Source: Geothrix sp.
GTDB lineage: Bacteria > Acidobacteriota > Holophagae > Holophagales > Holophagaceae
Assembly: GCA_030681515.1 (NCBI GenBank)
Contig: JAUXSE010000014.1
Span: 1-64,000, forward strand
DNA length: 64,000 nt
Direction: 5' to 3'
The translations under genes were made by a program, and so were the position numbers. Each line of letters opens with the position of its first letter. The stretch's first letter is position 1. Below are positions 43,017 through 52,074 of the stretch, piece after piece. Under the pieces are notes generated by a model. It did not search any database, was not told where the DNA came from, and saw nothing but the letters and a program-made list of their open reading frames with translations.

Positions 43017-43928
43017 GTGGGTCTGCTCGGCGGCTTGTTCAACCAGTTCAGGAAGGGCCTGAAGCGCACCCAGGAGCTGGTGCTGGCCCCCATGGGCCGC
43101 CTGCTGGGCCTGGGGCGGCTGGACGAGGCCCAGCTCCAGGAACTGGAGGATCTGCTGCTTCAGGCGGACCTGGGCGTGAGGGCTGTGGATCAGCTCCTGG
43201 CACGGCTTCGGGCCGAGCTGAAGGGTGGCGCCGACATTGATCCCAAGGCCCTGCTGAAGGACGAGCTGCTGAAGCTGCTGCGCCGGCGGCCCGCCCGGGC
43301 ATTCCTCGCCAACGGCACCCAGGTGGTGCTGCTGGTGGGTGTGAACGGCGTGGGCAAGACCACCACCCTGGGCAAGCTGGCGGCCCATTTGAAGGCCCGG
43401 GGCGAAGGCGTGCTGGTGGTGGCGGGGGATACCTTCCGCGCCGCCGCCATTGATCAACTGGAGCGCTGGGGCGAGCGGGCCGGGGTGCCGGTCCTCCGCA
43501 ACCAGATGGGGGGCGACCCGGCGGCCATCGCCTTTGATGGCGCCGCCAGCGCCCAGGCCAAGGGCACGCCCTGGGTGCTCATAGACACCGCGGGGCGCCT
43601 GCACACCAAGGACCACCTCATGAAGGAGCTGGACAAGATCCGCCGCAGCCTCCAGAAGGTAATCCCCGGGGCCCCCCACCGGGTGCTGCTGGTGCTGGAT
43701 GCCACCACGGGCCAGAACGGCCTGGTGCAGGCCGAGGCCTTCGCCCGGGCCGCGGGGGTCACGGATCTGGTACTCACCAAGCTGGATGGCAGTGCCAAGG
43801 GGGGCGTGGTGGTGCCCATCCTGGCTCGGTTGAATCTCCCCATCGCCTTCGTGGGCGTGGGCGAGGGCCTGGAGGACCTCCTCCCTTTCGACGCCGAAGC
43901 CTTCGTGGATGGCCTGCTCGATGTCTGA
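43017..43928 (+). CDS. ftsY: Signal recognition particle receptor FtsY
   Basis: 303 residues from GTG 43017. The acidic A domain of E. coli FtsY is absent; the protein starts directly with the N domain (FNQFRKGLKRTQELV). GTPase motifs are GVNGVGKTTTLGKLA (G1), DTFRAAAIDQLE (G2), DTAGR (G3), TKLDGSAKGG (G4) and a closing GVGEGLEDLLPFDAEAFV. It docks SRP-ribosome complexes at the membrane. It overlaps ribD by 8 bp. Confidence 0.96.
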   Translation: MGLLGGLFNQFRKGLKRTQELVLAPMGRLLGLGRLDEAQLQELEDLLLQADLGVRAVDQLLARLRAELKGGADIDPKALLKDELLKLLRRRPARAFLANGTQVVLLVGVNGVGKTTTLGKLAAHLKARGEGVLVVAGDTFRAAAIDQLERWGERAGVPVLRNQMGGDPAAIAFDGAASAQAKGTPWVLIDTAGRLHTKDHLMKELDKIRRSLQKVIPGAPHRVLLVLDATTGQNGLVQAEAFARAAGVTDLVLTKLDGSAKGGVVVPILARLNLPIAFVGVGEGLEDLLPFDAEAFVDGLLDV

Positions 43929-45048
43929 CTTGGACCTCAGCCCCGAGGTGGCCTGGACCCTGGCCACGGGCGGCCCCTGGCCCGATCCGGCGCTCCTGGA
44001 GGGCGATGCCCGCTTCATGGCCCTGGCGATCCGGGAAGGCCTGAAGGGCGTGGGCCTCTCCAGCCCCAACCCCCCCGTGGGCTGCGTGCTGGTGAAGGCG
44101 GGCCGGGTCATCGGATGCGGCGCCCACACCCGGGCCGGCGATCCCCATGGCGAGGTCCTGGCCCTGCGCGATGCCGAAGCCCGGGGCGAGGATGTCCGTG
44201 CCGCCACGGCCTATGTGACGCTGGAACCCTGCTGCCACCACGGACGCACGCCCCCTTGCTCCCAGGCCCTCATCCAGGCGGGGGTGGCCCGCGTGGTGGT
44301 GGGGGTGCGGGACCCCAACCCCCGGGTGGACGGCGGTGGCCTCGCCATCCTCCGGGCCCAGGGGGTCGCCGTGGACGAGGGCCTGCTGGGCGTGGCCTGC
44401 ACCCGGTTCCATGCCCCCTTCTTCAAGTTGATCCGCACGGGCCTGCCCTGGGTGAGCCTCAAGCTGGCCCTGGGGTCGGACGGGGCCCTGGGGCCCGCAG
44501 GACAGACCACCCCGATCACCCCCCCCGAGGTCCAGCGCCTGGCCCACGCCCTGCGGCGGGCCTCGGAGGCCATCGTGGTGGGCCGCCCCACCGCCGAGCT
44601 GGACGATCCCCAGCTCACGGACCGGTGGCCCGCGCCCACCGCGCCCCACCGGATCTTCCACCGGGTGGTCCTGGACCACGGGGGCCAGGTACCGGCCCAG
44701 GCCCGGGTCTGGCGGCCCGTGGCCGGCCAGCCCGCCCTCCGGGCCGTCACGGGAGATCCCCAGCCTTTGCGGGGGGTGGAGGATCTCCGCCTGCCTCCGG
44801 GGCCCGGGGGATGCAGTTTGCGTCACCTGTTGCACGAACTGGCGGCCCGGGGCGTGGGACGGGTGCTCGTGGAGGGCGGGGCCACCCTGGTCAGTGCCTT
44901 CCTCGATCAGGGACTCGGCGACGAGTTCCACCGCTTCCAGGGGGATCGGCCCGCCGGGGGAACCCCACCGGTCCTGCTCTTTCCGCCCTCCTGGCAGCTC
45001 CAGGCCGGCGCCCGGTGGCCCGGTGGGCGCTGGGAAGTCTGGCGCTAG
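43921..45048 (+). CDS. ribD: Riboflavin biosynthesis protein RibD (deaminase-reductase)
   Basis: 375 residues from ATG 43921; ATG 43909 is an alternative. The N-terminal pyrimidine deaminase has the zinc site H76-A/G-E78 (PHGEVLAL) and PCCHHGRTPPC (C104, C113), plus GLSSPNPPVGCVLV. The C-terminal reductase half starts at PWVSLKLALGSDGAL and is more divergent and shorter than usual, but retains RVLVEGGATLVSAFL. It makes 5-amino-6-ribitylamino-uracil phosphate in riboflavin synthesis. No other rib gene is in the window. Confidence 0.92.
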   Translation: MSDLDLSPEVAWTLATGGPWPDPALLEGDARFMALAIREGLKGVGLSSPNPPVGCVLVKAGRVIGCGAHTRAGDPHGEVLALRDAEARGEDVRAATAYVTLEPCCHHGRTPPCSQALIQAGVARVVVGVRDPNPRVDGGGLAILRAQGVAVDEGLLGVACTRFHAPFFKLIRTGLPWVSLKLALGSDGALGPAGQTTPITPPEVQRLAHALRRASEAIVVGRPTAELDDPQLTDRWPAPTAPHRIFHRVVLDHGGQVPAQARVWRPVAGQPALRAVTGDPQPLRGVEDLRLPPGPGGCSLRHLLHELAARGVGRVLVEGGATLVSAFLDQGLGDEFHRFQGDRPAGGTPPVLLFPPSWQLQAGARWPGGRWEVWR

Positions 45049-45114
45049 GCTGGACTTCCTCCCCCCCTGGCACGACCCTTGAGTCCTGAATCGGTCCCTC
45101 CCCCTGGAGTCCCC

Positions 45115-46773
45115 ATGCGCCCGCGAACCTGGCAATGCCTCACCGGCCTGATGGCCCTGACCCTGCTCATGGCCTGCCGCAGCAGCGATGTCCTGCTTTC
45201 CGATGCCCGAATCACCCTCCAGGCCCAGTTTGAAAAGAAGCCCCTGACCGCCACGGGCTTCGGCCCCCTCACCATCCGCCCCGCCCGCTACTGCTATGCC
45301 GAGGTGCGGGATGCCGGTTCCAATGCCCTGCTGACGTCGGGCTACCTGGGCAGCGATGGCACCGGCACGGCCATCGTGCCCAAGGGGCTTTCGGTCTACG
45401 TGCAGGTCTACGCCGATTACCAGGTGCCCAGCGCCGATCCCACCAGCTTCTTCCTGCGGGGCAGCGTGAAGAACGCGCCCCTGCCGGCCACCTACATCTC
45501 CGGCACGGCCTTCGACGCCATCGCCACCTGGTCCGTCACCAGCGCCACCTTCCTGGCGGATCGGGACGGCACCCTGGGGGTCACCGCCCTCGCCGGCAAC
45601 CGCATCGCCGGGGCCTTCAACATCGCCGACCAGGCCGTGACCTTCGGGGCCGCCGTGCGGGATATGGACGGTTCCACCACCCTGCGCCTGCCCAGCCTCC
45701 ACACCTTCTGGACCACCAGCGCCAATCTGGCGGACCAGGAACGCACCTACCCCGCCCTCACCTACGACTCCCCGACCACCTACCTCGTCTCCGGTGGCCG
45801 GGCCCTCTTCAGCCACACGGTCTGGGGCCTGGGCAGCGGCGCCGCCAATACCGAAACCGACGAATGGGATGACGGCGTGCTCCAGGAAACCTTCGCCCGC
45901 CTGCTCTTCGCCGACGGCAGCTACAAGGCCGATGGCAGCAGCGCCCTCTCCCTGCTGCGCCGGGACAACGACAACGTCTGGGTGGATCGCACTGTGCAGA
46001 GTGAATCCACCGCCGCCTTCGTGGCCGGCTTCTCGGACTTCCTCTCCGCCACCACCCGCAACAACAGCCAGATCCTCGACAGCTATGTGGACGCCGGCGG
46101 CGTGGCCCAGGTCTACGCCTTCGACCTGGCCAGCCACGCCTCCGTGCCCACCGCCAAGAGCGAATTCACCCGCGGTTCCATCGCCGTGAGCCTATGGGGC
46201 CTCTGGAAGAACACGCTGGGCGGCACGCCGGCCGGCCTGAACACCCTGTGGGCCGCCGCGCGCTCCACCACCGCTCTCACCAATGGCACCGGCGAATACG
46301 AACAGGCCACCCTGGGCTGCTACCCCAGCTACCTGCTGGGCGTGCAAAGCCGCGTGACCGCCCCCATCTGGACCACCGCCCTCAACGAACTGGCCCTGGA
46401 GGCCATTCCCAATCCCGATGCCACCTACTTCGTGGGCACGGCGCTCTGGCAGACCCGCCCCGTCGGCTTCTCGGAATCCGGCCTCCTCCAGACCTATGCC
46501 TCGACCTACTACTACGACCGCAACCAGAGCCAAGCCTACCGCTTCACCCACGGGGGCGGGGCCCGCACCATCACCATGACGCCCACCAGCGGCCAGGACT
46601 TCTACCTGGAGCTCATCGGCCCCGGCGGCCTGGTGGACTGGAGCTACAGCGCCCCCGGCAGCACCCGCGTCCTGAGCCTCAGCGCCCTCCCCGCGGGCGT
46701 CTACGCCGCCCGGGTCCGGGCGGGCGCCACCACGGCCACGGGACTGAACACCTACACCATCAGCGTGAACTGA
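45115..46773 (+). CDS. Large lipoprotein of unknown function
   Basis: 552 residues from ATG 45115, 7 bp after GGAG. A lipoprotein signal (LTGLMALTLLMAC, lipobox cysteine about residue 21) precedes a Thr/Ser/Ala-rich beta-strand-like protein. The C-terminal 90 residues (about 465-552: YDRNQSQAYRFTHGGGARTITMTPTSGQDFYLELIGPGG...LPAGVYAARVRAG) look like a pre-peptidase C-terminal-like beta-sandwich, which often mediates secretion or surface display. No catalytic motif is recognised. An in-frame ATG further upstream would mask the signal and was rejected. Confidence 0.68.
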   Translation: MRPRTWQCLTGLMALTLLMACRSSDVLLSDARITLQAQFEKKPLTATGFGPLTIRPARYCYAEVRDAGSNALLTSGYLGSDGTGTAIVPKGLSVYVQVYADYQVPSADPTSFFLRGSVKNAPLPATYISGTAFDAIATWSVTSATFLADRDGTLGVTALAGNRIAGAFNIADQAVTFGAAVRDMDGSTTLRLPSLHTFWTTSANLADQERTYPALTYDSPTTYLVSGGRALFSHTVWGLGSGAANTETDEWDDGVLQETFARLLFADGSYKADGSSALSLLRRDNDNVWVDRTVQSESTAAFVAGFSDFLSATTRNNSQILDSYVDAGGVAQVYAFDLASHASVPTAKSEFTRGSIAVSLWGLWKNTLGGTPAGLNTLWAAARSTTALTNGTGEYEQATLGCYPSYLLGVQSRVTAPIWTTALNELALEAIPNPDATYFVGTALWQTRPVGFSESGLLQTYASTYYYDRNQSQAYRFTHGGGARTITMTPTSGQDFYLELIGPGGLVDWSYSAPGSTRVLSLSALPAGVYAARVRAGATTATGLNTYTISVN

Positions 46774-46783
46774 GGCTCCGCCC

Positions 46784-46984
46784 TCAGCCCCCCCCCACCA
46801 GCCGCACCACCTCCAGCCGGTCGCCGTCGTTCAGGACGGCGGTCGCGTGGTCGGCCCGGCGGATGACTTCGCCATTGAGCTCGATGGCGCTGCCGAAGGC
46901 GGGGAGCTCCAGCCAGAGCGCCAGGTCCGCCAGGGTCGCCAGAGGCGGGGTTTCGCGGGCCTGGCCGTTGAGCTGGAGCCTCAC
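46784..46984 (-). CDS. thiS: ThiS-family sulfur carrier protein
   Basis: 66 residues of the ubiquitin-like ThiS/MoaD fold, ending in the Gly-Gly needed for thiocarboxylation (RLVGGG). [27 protein letters not shown] is the standard ThiS C-terminus. No thiamine genes are nearby. Instead it overlaps, by 4 bp, a Cys/Met-metabolism PLP enzyme upstream. ThiS-like proteins can donate sulfur for thiazole formation or, as the HcyS system of Wolinella shows, for homocysteine synthesis. Which applies here is open. Confidence 0.85.
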   Translation of the reverse strand: MRLQLNGQARETPPLATLADLALWLELPAFGSAIELNGEVIRRADHATAVLNDGDRLEVVRLVGGG

Positions 46985-48174
46985 CGGGCCTCCGCGGCGG
47001 CCTGGAAGCCCTTCTCCAGATCGGCGATGAGATCGGGCTGATCCTCGATGCCCACAGAGAAGCGCAGCAGACCATCCGTGATGCCCAGGCGGGCCTTCAC
47101 CTCGGGGGCCGTCTTCAGGTGGCTCATGCTGGCGGGATGCTGGATGAGGCTTTCCACGCCGCCCAGGCTCACGCCCCGGGTGATGATCTCCAGGGCCTCA
47201 CAGAAGGCCTGACCCGCCCGGAGGCCCGCCCCCAGCTCGAAGCCGATCATGGCGCCGAAGCCCGTTTCCATCTGGCGCAGGGCGATCTCGTGGCCGGGAT
47301 GGGTGGGCAGGCCCGGGTAGTCCACCCGCGCCACATGGGGCTGCCAGAGCAGCCACTGGGCCAGGGCCTGGGCGTTGTCCGAGGCGCGGCGCACGCGCAG
47401 GGCCAGGGTCTTCAGGCCCCGGTGCAGCAGCCAGGCCGCCATGGGATCCAGGGTGGGACCCATGACCTTGGTGAGCTGCCAGCAGGCCACCACATCGGCG
47501 TCTGAGCCCGCGATGACGCCGGCCACCACATCCGAGTGGCCCGCCAGGTACTTGGTGGCCGAAGCCACGCTGAGGTCCATGCCGAAAGCCAGGGGCCGGG
47601 TGTGGATGGGGCTGGAGAAGGTGTTATCGGCCACGGTGCGGATGCCGTGCCGCTTTCCGAGGGCCGCCACGGCCGCCAGGTCCGTCAGGGCCAGGGTGGG
47701 ATTGGAGGGGGTCTCCACCCAGATCATGCGGGTCTCTGGGCGGAGGGCGGCTTCCCATTCACCCAGGTCCAGGGTGTCCTGCACCCAGGTCACCTTCAGC
47801 CCGCGGGTGGCTTCCCAGCGGCGGATGAGCTGCTCCGTGCCCAGGTAGATGGCGGCGGGAGCCACCATATGATCGCCCTGCTTCAGGAAGGCTTCGAAGA
47901 CCAGGGCGAAGGCCGCCATGCCGGAAGCCGCCACCAGGGCCCGTTCGGCGCCCTCCAGCTCCGCCAGCACGGCCTCGACCTCGCTGGTGTTGGGATTGCC
48001 CCAGCGGGTGTAGAAGGCCGGGGGCTCGATGCTGGACGCGAACTCGGCGCCCTCGCGGTTCTCCAGGAGCTGGAACACCGAGGTCTGGAAGATGGGCGTG
48101 GTCACGGCCCGGGTGGGATTGAAGCGCTTCCCGGCGTGGATGGCGGTGGTGGTAGGTCCCCAGGGTTTGGGCAT
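46981..48174 (-). CDS. Cys/Met metabolism PLP-dependent enzyme (cystathionine gamma-synthase or sulfhydrylase type)
   Basis: 397 residues from ATG 48174, 8 bp after GGAG. Motifs include [50 protein letters not shown], the ASGMAAF phosphate-binding turn, ADNTFSSP and the PLP lysine in [13 protein letters not shown]. The end [19 protein letters not shown]...LRFSVGIED is universal in the family. Cystathionine gamma-synthase, gamma-lyase and O-acetylhomoserine sulfhydrylase cannot be separated by eye. The overlap with thiS favours a biosynthetic sulfhydrylase that takes sulfide from a protein thiocarboxylate, as an inference. Confidence 0.87.
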   Translation of the reverse strand: MPKPWGPTTTAIHAGKRFNPTRAVTTPIFQTSVFQLLENREGAEFASSIEPPAFYTRWGNPNTSEVEAVLAELEGAERALVAASGMAAFALVFEAFLKQGDHMVAPAAIYLGTEQLIRRWEATRGLKVTWVQDTLDLGEWEAALRPETRMIWVETPSNPTLALTDLAAVAALGKRHGIRTVADNTFSSPIHTRPLAFGMDLSVASATKYLAGHSDVVAGVIAGSDADVVACWQLTKVMGPTLDPMAAWLLHRGLKTLALRVRRASDNAQALAQWLLWQPHVARVDYPGLPTHPGHEIALRQMETGFGAMIGFELGAGLRAGQAFCEALEIITRGVSLGGVESLIQHPASMSHLKTAPEVKARLGITDGLLRFSVGIEDQPDLIADLEKGFQAAAEAR

Positions 48175-48209
48175 CGGCAACTCCGGTCCCAAGGATAGGC
48201 CCGTCGGGC

Positions 48210-48497
48210 CTATCGCTTCCAGAACACGATGGCGAGGGCCACCACGGCGAAGGTGATGACCACGATCAGGCGCCAGACCGTGGGCCGGTCGTCCGGCAGG
48301 TCATAGGGCCCGCGGTCCTCCAGGGCCGCCCGGGTGAGATCATCCTCCGAGGCCGGGACCAGGCCCCGGCAGTCCACGCAGCGGAAGGGCTCCCCGGGGG
48401 TCAACACCGCGGCCACGACCGAACAACCGCAGCCCTGGCACACATGCACCACGCCGGGATGGTAGGCCTCAAGGGCGGGGGGGATCTCGTTCGTCAT
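48210..48497 (-). CDS. Small zinc-ribbon protein with a C-terminal membrane anchor
   Basis: 95 residues. Two CxxC pairs (VCQGCGCSVV and FRCVDCRGL) form a likely zinc ribbon in residues 18-45. The C-terminus is one transmembrane helix (TVWRLIVVITFAVVALAIVFWKR). No known family. It sits 35 bp upstream of the PLP-enzyme gene on the same strand and downstream of a repeat-containing gap. Confidence 0.6.
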   Translation of the reverse strand: MTNEIPPALEAYHPGVVHVCQGCGCSVVAAVLTPGEPFRCVDCRGLVPASEDDLTRAALEDRGPYDLPDDRPTVWRLIVVITFAVVALAIVFWKR

Positions 48498-48565
48498 GCG
48501 TCACCTCCGCCTAATGCACGCTGCGCGTGCTCCGGCTCGCTCTGCTCACCGAGGCGGAGCCTCCC

Positions 48566-48702
48566 TGTGCCGCACCCTTCGGGCCTCGGCTTCGCCAAGG
48601 TGGTCCTTTGCTCCTGCTTCGGACTCATGCGTCACCTCCTGTGCCGCACCCTTCGGGCCTCGGCTTCGCCAAAGTGGCCCTCCGCTCCTGCTTCGGGCTC
48701 AT
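48566..48702. repeat. Tandem copies (74-bp period) of a dispersed GC-rich repeat
   Basis: Two copies of about 63 bp, at 48566-48628 and 48640-48702, start TGTGCCGCACCCTTCGGGCC and end in CTCATG, separated by CGTCACCTCC-like sequence. A third copy lies inside the GH13 gene at 25456. They carry small internal palindromes (CTTCGG, CGGCTTCGCC). The rest of the gap 48498-48723 holds no gene. Confidence 0.75.
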
Positions 48703-48723
48703 GGGGTCAGAATGGGGCTGGAA

Positions 48724-50184
48724 TCAGGGTTTGGCTAGGGCTTCCGCCAGCATCTCGTTGACGAGCCTCGCATCCAGCCGGCCCTGGCCTGCCTTGAGGA
48801 TCTGGCCCACCAGGAACCCCTTGAGGCCTTCCTTCCCATCCCGGATCTGGGCCACGGGGCCCGGGTTCGCCGCCAGGACCTGGGCCACCAGGGCCTCGAT
48901 GGCGCCGCGGTCGCTGACCTGGGCCAGCCCCTTCTGGGCCACGATGGTCCTGGCGCTCCCCTCCCCCGCCAGCAGGGCGGGGAAGACCTGATCCCTGGCG
49001 GTGCCGAGGGCGAGGGTCCGGGCCTCCACCAGGCGCACCAGTTCCCCCAGGGCCTCCGGCGCCAGGGGGAAGGCTTCGATGCTGATTCCGCGCTCGTTCA
49101 GGGTGCGGCTGACCTCCCCCAGCATCCAGGCCGCGGCGCCCCGGCCGGAGCCGCACGCCCGCGCCAGGGCCTCGAAGTAGGCCGCGAAGGCGGGGCTCTG
49201 GGCCAGGGCCTGGGCCTCGTCCATGCCCAGTCCGTGGGCCTCGCGCCAGCGGCGGATCTGCTGGTCGGGCAGTTCGGGCAGGGCCGCCCGGGCAGCCTCG
49301 ATCTCCGCGGGATCCACCCTCAGGGGAGGAAGGTCGGGCTCGGGGAAATAGCGGTAGTCCATGGCCGCTTCCTTGGTGCGCTGGCTCCGGGTCTCACCGG
49401 CGGAGGCGTCCCAGCCCCGGGTCTCCATCCGCACCGGCTCGCCCCCTTCGAGCAGGGCCGCCTGCCGGTCCATTTCGTGCTCCAGGGCCTGCCGCACGAA
49501 GCGGAAGGAGTTCAGGTTCTTCACCTCGACCCGGGTGCCGAAGGCCGGATCACCCGTCCGCCGGAGGCTCACATTGGCGTCGCAGCGGAAGCTGCCCGCC
49601 TCCATGTTCCCGTCACAGATGCCCAGGGCCACCACCAGCCGGTGGAGGGACTTGAGGCAGTCCGAGGCCTCCTGGGGGCTGCGGAGATCCGGGGCGCCCA
49701 CGATCTCCAGGAGGGGCACCCCGGCCCGGTTCAGATCCACGTGGCTGGCCATCCCGTCCAGATCGTGGTGGCTCTTCCCGGCGTCCTCCTCCAGGTGGGC
49801 CCGCTCCAGGCGGATCCGCACGGGAGCGTCCGTGCCCCGGACCCGGGCATCGCCGGGGATGTCCAGATGGCCATCCTCCACGAGGGCCACGGGGCCCTGG
49901 GTGATCTGGTAGCCCTTGGGCAGGTCCGGGTAGAAGTACTGCTTCCGGTAGAAGGCGCTCTGGGGCTGGATCCGGGCCTCCACCGCCAGGCCCAGGGTGA
50001 GGGCCAAGCGGACCGCTTCGCCGTTCAGGACGGGCAGGGCACCCGGCAGCCCCAGGCACACGGGGCAGGTGTGCGTATTCGGAGCCGCCCCATAGGCATT
50101 CCGGCAGGCGCAGAACAGTTTGGACCGCGTCCGCAGCTGGACATGCACCTCCAGGCCGATCACCGCTTCATAGCCAGGCTTCAT
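48724..50184 (-). CDS. gatB: Aspartyl/glutamyl-tRNA amidotransferase subunit B
   Basis: 486 residues. It begins YEAVIGLEVHVQLRTRSKLFCAC with the zinc cysteines (FCAC, CPVC). KQYFYPDLPKGYQITQ, DLNRAGVPLLEIVGAPDLRSP and MDYRYFPEPDLPPL are GatB signatures, and the C-terminal YqeY-like helical tail contacts tRNA. With GatA and GatC it converts Glu-tRNA(Gln) or Asp-tRNA(Asn) to the amide. GatA and GatC are not in the window. 35 bp downstream of mnmE. Confidence 0.96.
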   Translation of the reverse strand: MKPGYEAVIGLEVHVQLRTRSKLFCACRNAYGAAPNTHTCPVCLGLPGALPVLNGEAVRLALTLGLAVEARIQPQSAFYRKQYFYPDLPKGYQITQGPVALVEDGHLDIPGDARVRGTDAPVRIRLERAHLEEDAGKSHHDLDGMASHVDLNRAGVPLLEIVGAPDLRSPQEASDCLKSLHRLVVALGICDGNMEAGSFRCDANVSLRRTGDPAFGTRVEVKNLNSFRFVRQALEHEMDRQAALLEGGEPVRMETRGWDASAGETRSQRTKEAAMDYRYFPEPDLPPLRVDPAEIEAARAALPELPDQQIRRWREAHGLGMDEAQALAQSPAFAAYFEALARACGSGRGAAAWMLGEVSRTLNERGISIEAFPLAPEALGELVRLVEARTLALGTARDQVFPALLAGEGSARTIVAQKGLAQVSDRGAIEALVAQVLAANPGPVAQIRDGKEGLKGFLVGQILKAGQGRLDARLVNEMLAEALAKP

Positions 50185-50219
50185 CCGCGACTCCCCGGGC
50201 CAGTCTACTTCGCCCCGCG

Positions 50220-51539
50220 CTACTTACCGAGGCAGAAGCCGCTGAACAGCGCGTCCAGGGCGCTTTCGGCCCGATCCTCGCCCGTGAGCCGGGCCAGCAG
50301 TCCCCAGGCCCCCTGGAGCAGGGAGGCCGGCAGTTCCGGCGGACATCCGCGATCCAGGCCCACCAGGAGATCCAACTGTCCCGCCAGGTCATCCAGCAGC
50401 GCCCCCTGCCGATCCGTGGCCAGGGCGCCGAGGCAGGCGTCCGGCGCTAGGCCGCCGAGGAAACGATCCTTCAGGGCCGCTTCCAGCGCGTCGAGGTCGC
50501 CCCGGTGGGCGGCGATGGCCACGCCGGGGGCCTCGGCCCAGTCCGCGAAGGTGCGGACCTCCAGGACCTTGCCGGCGAAGGGGGCCAGGGCGTCGCGGAT
50601 CACCGGATCCAGCCCCGGATCCGGGGCCGGCCAAAGGTGGAGCACCAGATCGGCGGCCTCCAGGACGGGGCCCACCCGGGCCACGCCCAGACGCTCGATG
50701 GGATCCTCCGTATCCCGCAGGCCCGCCGTATCAAACAGGCGCAGGGGCAGACCCCGCCATTCGCAGCGCACCTCCAGCACATCCCGAGTGGTGCCGGGGA
50801 TCTCGGTGACGATGGCCCGATCCTCTCCCGCCAGGGCATTGAACAGGGTGCTCTTGCCGGCATTGGGCCGCCCCACCAGGGCCAGCCGGAGGCCGCCCCG
50901 CAGGTGCCGGGCGGCCCGGGCCCGGGTTTGTTCCACGTGGAACCGCGCCCGGAGCGGCGCCAGATCCAAGGCCAAGTCCTCCAGATTCAGTGTTATTCCT
51001 TCTTCCTCGCCGTAGTCCACCGCCGCCTCGGCCCGGGCCATCCAGGGGGCCAGTGCCCGGCGGGCCTCGGCAATCCAGTCCGGCTGGGCTCCGGCCCGCG
51101 CCTGGGCCAGCCGGATCTGGGTATCGGTTTCCGCGGCGATCAGGTCCCGCAGGGCCTCCGCCGCCAGGAGATCCTGCTTGCCGTTCAGGAGGGCCCGCCG
51201 GGTGAACTCGCCCGGTTCCGCCAGGCGGATGCCCAGGGTGCCCAGGTGACCCAGCAGGCGCCGCACCAGCCGGGGATTGCCGTGGACCTGGAACTCGACC
51301 ACATCCTCGCCCGTGTAGCTGGCGGGAGCCGGGAAGAACAGCACCAGGGCCCGCTCGCGGAAGCCATCCCAGCTCAGCGTGCGCAGCGAGGCCACCCGCG
51401 GCTCCGGCAGGGCCACCAGGGGCGCGAGCCTGGCCGTCAAATCCCCTCCCGAGACCCGCACCAACGCCACCGCCGAGGGCAGCAGCGGCGTGGCGGGGGC
51501 GCAGATGGGGGGCTGGGACAACGTGGGCAAGCCAATCAC
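50220..51539 (-). CDS. mnmE: tRNA modification GTPase MnmE
   Basis: 439 residues. The N-terminal tetrahydrofolate-binding domain contains SYTGEDVVEFQVHGNP and AEPGEFTRRALLNGKQDLLAAEAL. The inserted G domain has GRPNAGKSTLFNAL (G1), DTAGL (G3) and a weak G4. The C-terminus is FCLGK, the CxGK motif with the functional cysteine. With MnmG it makes the 5-carboxymethylaminomethyl group of U34 in tRNAs. mnmG, which usually follows, is not here. A parS-like palindrome lies inside the gene. Confidence 0.95.
   Translation of the reverse strand: MIGLPTLSQPPICAPATPLLPSAVALVRVSGGDLTARLAPLVALPEPRVASLRTLSWDGFRERALVLFFPAPASYTGEDVVEFQVHGNPRLVRRLLGHLGTLGIRLAEPGEFTRRALLNGKQDLLAAEALRDLIAAETDTQIRLAQARAGAQPDWIAEARRALAPWMARAEAAVDYGEEEGITLNLEDLALDLAPLRARFHVEQTRARAARHLRGGLRLALVGRPNAGKSTLFNALAGEDRAIVTEIPGTTRDVLEVRCEWRGLPLRLFDTAGLRDTEDPIERLGVARVGPVLEAADLVLHLWPAPDPGLDPVIRDALAPFAGKVLEVRTFADWAEAPGVAIAAHRGDLDALEAALKDRFLGGLAPDACLGALATDRQGALLDDLAGQLDLLVGLDRGCPPELPASLLQGAWGLLARLTGEDRAESALDALFSGFCLGK
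50929..50944. promoter_or_regulatory. parS-like site 1 (in mnmE)
   Basis: TGTTCCACGTGGAACC contains the perfect 14-bp palindrome GTTCCACGTGGAAC, two base changes from the ParB target TGTTTCACGTGAAACA. The same 16-mer recurs at 59780-59795. Such sites load ParB near the origin for chromosome segregation. Confidence 0.8.
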
Positions 51540-51556
51540 CCCTTCTGTTTTTCCAA

Positions 51557-51575
51557 CTCCGGGCGCAGCCCGGAG
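51557..51575. terminator. Hairpin between jag and mnmE
   Basis: CTCCGGGC (51557-51564) pairs with GCCCGGAG (51568-51575) around GCA, 26 bp downstream of the jag stop. No T tract follows in the direction of transcription, so read-through into mnmE is likely. Confidence 0.4.
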
Positions 51576-51600
51576 CCAGGCAAGGTCCCCACGGGAACCC

Positions 51601-52065
51601 CTACTTCCGGAACACCTTCACCGGCTTGAAGGCGCCCTCGCCTTCGCTTTCGGTGCCCAGGCCCGGTTCGCGGCTCACCACAAGGTGCACCCAGCGGCGT
51701 TCGCGGGCGCTGAGGGCGCCCAGGGTGTGGCTGCCCAGCTCGCGGGCCTTCCCGGCGGCGAACTGGCCCATGGCCATGACCTCCTGCATGCGGAAGAGGC
51801 GGGCGCCCTTCACATCCAGGTAGGCCAGCTTCGAGTCTTCGCGCTCGCCCTGGGCTTCGTGGATCAGGAACTGCAGCGCATCCAGGGCCACGCCCCGGTT
51901 GGCGCCCAGGTGGGACGCGTCAGGACCAGAAATGGCCACGCGGTTGGGAAAGGCCTCTTCGTCGCCGGAGGGCGCGAAGCGGGCCTCCAGGGTCAGCCCC
52001 AGGTGGGCACCCCAGCGGGCGATGAGTTCGGGCACGGATTCCAGGCTGGCGCCGCTTTTCCGCAT
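51601..52065 (-). CDS. jag: Jag/KhpB-type R3H RNA-binding protein
   Basis: 154 residues. A short KH-like region (DASHLGANRGVALDALQFLIHEAQ) is followed by an R3H domain (LDVKGARLFRMQEVMAMGQFAAGKARELG) and SARERRWVHLVVSREPGLGTESEGEG, the usual Jag ending. It lacks the N-terminal Jag_N domain. In other bacteria KhpB/Jag binds RNA and affects cell division. Position between yidC and mnmE is the standard one in the origin operon. Confidence 0.88.
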   Translation of the reverse strand: MRKSGASLESVPELIARWGAHLGLTLEARFAPSGDEEAFPNRVAISGPDASHLGANRGVALDALQFLIHEAQGEREDSKLAYLDVKGARLFRMQEVMAMGQFAAGKARELGSHTLGALSARERRWVHLVVSREPGLGTESEGEGAFKPVKVFRK

Positions 52066-52074
52066 GACGAGCTC

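Noticed and set aside
40487-43093. An 868-codon open frame covering both bd-like genes
   Set aside because: The upstream part is out of frame with the 364-residue membrane protein, which has clear helices in its own frame; the real second gene starts at 41806.
48566-48702. Direct repeats as a CRISPR array
   Set aside because: Only two units, unit longer than any CRISPR repeat, spacer-like parts not unique, no cas gene.
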